From positions 310,001 to 374,000 of the forward strand of contig NZ_CP017563.2 of NCBI RefSeq assembly GCF_001865575.2: DNA of 64,000 nucleotides, read 5' to 3'. The notes beneath the pieces are model-generated. The model had not been told where the DNA came from, searched no databases, and saw nothing but the letters and a program-made list of their open reading frames with translations. The stretch comes from Paraburkholderia sprentiae WSM5005. GTDB lineage: Bacteria; Pseudomonadota; Gammaproteobacteria; Burkholderiales; Burkholderiaceae. Of the stretch, positions 62,490-64,000 are shown one piece after another. Numbering within the stretch: the stretch's first letter is position 1; every line of letters starts with the position of its first letter. Both the position numbers and the translations under genes were made by a program.

Positions 62490-64000
62490 AGGCACGCAAA
62501 ATCTCGGGCTACTGGACTTTTGTAATTGCTGCGACGACCGCGACGGCGCTCTTCGCCTACTTCAAAGGATCGGCCCTCGATCCGTCGCCGCTCCATCGTA
62601 TCGTCGTTGTGATTCTGATCGGCTCGTTCATTCTGTTGCTTCGCGCTCCACTGGCGGGCGCGTGGAAGTTTGTCGCGCGAAACGCGCCGGGGCGCGCAGG
62701 AAAGCAATACGATCGAGACCCGATGGCCCGTGTCGGTGCTGCTCAGAAGGAAGACGTCGTCAACCTCAACGAGTATCGAGGTCAAATTCTGAAAGCGCGA
62801 CTGGGCGAGCGCCACGGCTGGCGCTGGCGCTATCGCGAACGCTGGGTGCTCATCGCCGGCGACGAACCGCTCGTCAAGCGAATCGTGCCGGGACTTGCTG
62901 ACGACGGTTACGCGATCAACGGCGACATTGTCCTGCTGTACGCAAAGCAAACCACCGACAAGCTCGAGACCGAATGGCTCGACCAGATCCGTCGTTTGCG
63001 CCGCCGTCGCCCCGTCGACGCGATCGTCGCCGTGACCCGAAACCGCAGTTCAGCCAGCGCGTTTGACGCCGAAGGGACCGCGCAGCGACTCGCGCGCCAC
63101 GCCCGCGCGCTGCGCTGGGCCGCGCCCGCCTATCTGCTGAACGTCACCGATTTCGGCGGCGAATCTTCGGGCCAGGATGAAGCAATCGGCTTCACCTGGT
63201 CGAACGAGCGCGTCGATCCCAACGAAATCGACGTCTCCCTGAGAGGCCTCGCAGACAACCTCGCCGATGCAGGCGTTGTGCGCCTCACTCAGGACCCGAA
63301 CGACCGGTACCCGGCCGAGCTATCGCACCACATCGCGGGGTTCCGCGGTGCGTTGTCGGACCTGGTACTGCAGACCGGCCACTCACGCCTCTGGCGCAAC
63401 GCGGTCCACGGCCTGCTGTTTGCGCCGCTGTTCAAGGAGCGGGAACTGGATCCGTCCATTGCGGACCACGATTCTGAAGACGGCGAACCGTTCCCGCCGC
63501 AGCAACGCACGATCTGGCAAACCGTCGCCGACCATAGCCGCAAGATTCACGGCCGCCGCGTCGGCTTCTCGCTGTCGACCATGGCGGCATGGGTCACGAC
63601 GGCGCTCATCGGATGCTGGATCGCCGGCACGATGCTGTCGGGCTTCACCAACCGCTCGGCGATCCAGACAGCGGCCGGCACACTGACGAAACTGTCGACG
63701 ACGCAGGACCGCACCCAGGCGGCGCTCGCACTCGACAGCCTGGACAAACAGCTCGACACGCTCGAAGTCCGTCAGCGCGACGGCGCACCGTGGACCAGCC
63801 GCTTCGGCCTGAACCACGACGATGCGCTGTTAAACGCCGCCTGGCCCGGTTATGAAAACGCCGTTAGCCGCATCCTCGTCGCGCCGATCCGCCTGAAACT
63901 GGAGGAGCGTCTGCACCAGCTCGCCTCGCTCTCGGATGCGGAGATCGCCAGCGGCGGCAACGCGCAGGTCCAGGCCGCCTACGACACACTCAGGACCTAC
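62486..64000 (+). CDS. tssM: TssM-like (IcmF) protein, copy 2, cut by the right edge
   Basis: The first 505 codons of a second TssM-like gene are open to the end of the window. The N-terminal about 95 residues (MKARKISGYWTFVIAATTATALF...) differ from copy 1. From GERHGWRWRYRERWVLIAGDEPLVKR onward the two are nearly identical, including the degenerate P-loop position and a one-codon deletion (SSASAFDAEG against SSASAPFDAEG). This pattern suggests gene conversion or recent duplication with an exchanged front end. The rest, and any following tss genes, lie outside the window. Confidence 0.8.
   Translation, partial: MKARKISGYWTFVIAATTATALFAYFKGSALDPSPLHRIVVVILIGSFILLLRAPLAGAWKFVARNAPGRAGKQYDRDPMARVGAAQKEDVVNLNEYRGQILKARLGERHGWRWRYRERWVLIAGDEPLVKRIVPGLADDGYAINGDIVLLYAKQTTDKLETEWLDQIRRLRRRRPVDAIVAVTRNRSSASAFDAEGTAQRLARHARALRWAAPAYLLNVTDFGGESSGQDEAIGFTWSNERVDPNEIDVSLRGLADNLADAGVVRLTQDPNDRYPAELSHHIAGFRGALSDLVLQTGHSRLWRNAVHGLLFAPLFKERELDPSIADHDSEDGEPFPPQQRTIWQTVADHSRKIHGRRVGFSLSTMAAWVTTALIGCWIAGTMLSGFTNRSAIQTAAGTLTKLSTTQDRTQAALALDSLDKQLDTLEVRQRDGAPWTSRFGLNHDDALLNAAWPGYENAVSRILVAPIRLKLEERLHQLASLSDAEIASGGNAQVQAAYDTLRTY

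Noticed and set aside
1..64000. tRNA, rRNA, CRISPR array, integrase, transposase and replication origin
   Set aside because: I looked for these throughout and found none that I could support.

Overview
This window looks like chromosomal or megaplasmid DNA from a Burkholderiaceae bacterium (Paraburkholderia, Caballeronia or Burkholderia). The evidence is high-GC coding with strong G/C third positions, an exopolysaccharide locus with Tat-lipoprotein glycoside hydrolases, a DUF2252 protein, a YciE-like ferritin-family protein, a KfrA-like protein, a YadA-type adhesin and a type VI secretion (T6SS) locus of Burkholderia style. No tRNA, rRNA, CRISPR array, transposase or integrase was recognised. 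Species assignment is inference from protein flavour only.

Left part (1-9.7 kb): exopolysaccharide synthesis. Two paralogous glycosyltransferases (one running off the left edge) and a polysaccharide deacetylase lie on the minus strand. They diverge from a plus-strand set of a Wzc-like co-polymerase/tyrosine kinase, a Wzx-like flippase and a Wzy-like polymerase. A Tat-exported glycoside hydrolase lipoprotein closes the block. Middle part (9.7-28.1 kb): a KfrA-like coiled-coil protein; an acidic amino-acid uptake and breakdown unit (dicarboxylate symporter, aspartate ammonia-lyase, periplasmic L-asparaginase); patatin, YciE-like and DUF2252 proteins; a GH28 polygalacturonase-like lipoprotein; two divergent cyclic-di-GMP genes (PAS-GGDEF-EAL and GGDEF); and a trimeric autotransporter adhesin ending at a clear terminator.

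Right part (28.4-64 kb): T6SS. The minus-strand operon is tssK-tssL-(OmpA-domain protein)-hcp-clpV(tssH)-tssE. Divergently, tssB-tssC leads into a first cassette: vgrG, a peptidoglycan-hydrolase effector with a GH108 domain, an AT-rich block of small secreted proteins (probable immunity genes), a PAAR protein, a membrane protein and a TssM-like protein. The cassette format then recurs: vgrG, DUF4123 chaperone, DUF2628 membrane protein, DUF3304 genes (one intact, one frameshifted, one relic), a DUF2235/Tle1-type effector, PAAR, the same membrane protein and a second TssM-like protein cut by the right edge. tssA, tssF, tssG and tssJ are not recognised in the window.

The junction between the two cassettes is a recombination scar. 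It holds a truncated gene after tssM, an AT-rich insert with a secreted-protein pair, a PAAR start fused in frame to a duplicated tssM 3' end, and a decayed copy of the tssK/tssB intergenic region with collapsed tssB and tssC. I read this as a tandem duplication of the tssK-tssBC-vgrG...tssM segment followed by effector/immunity exchange and deletion. This is the most interesting part of the window.
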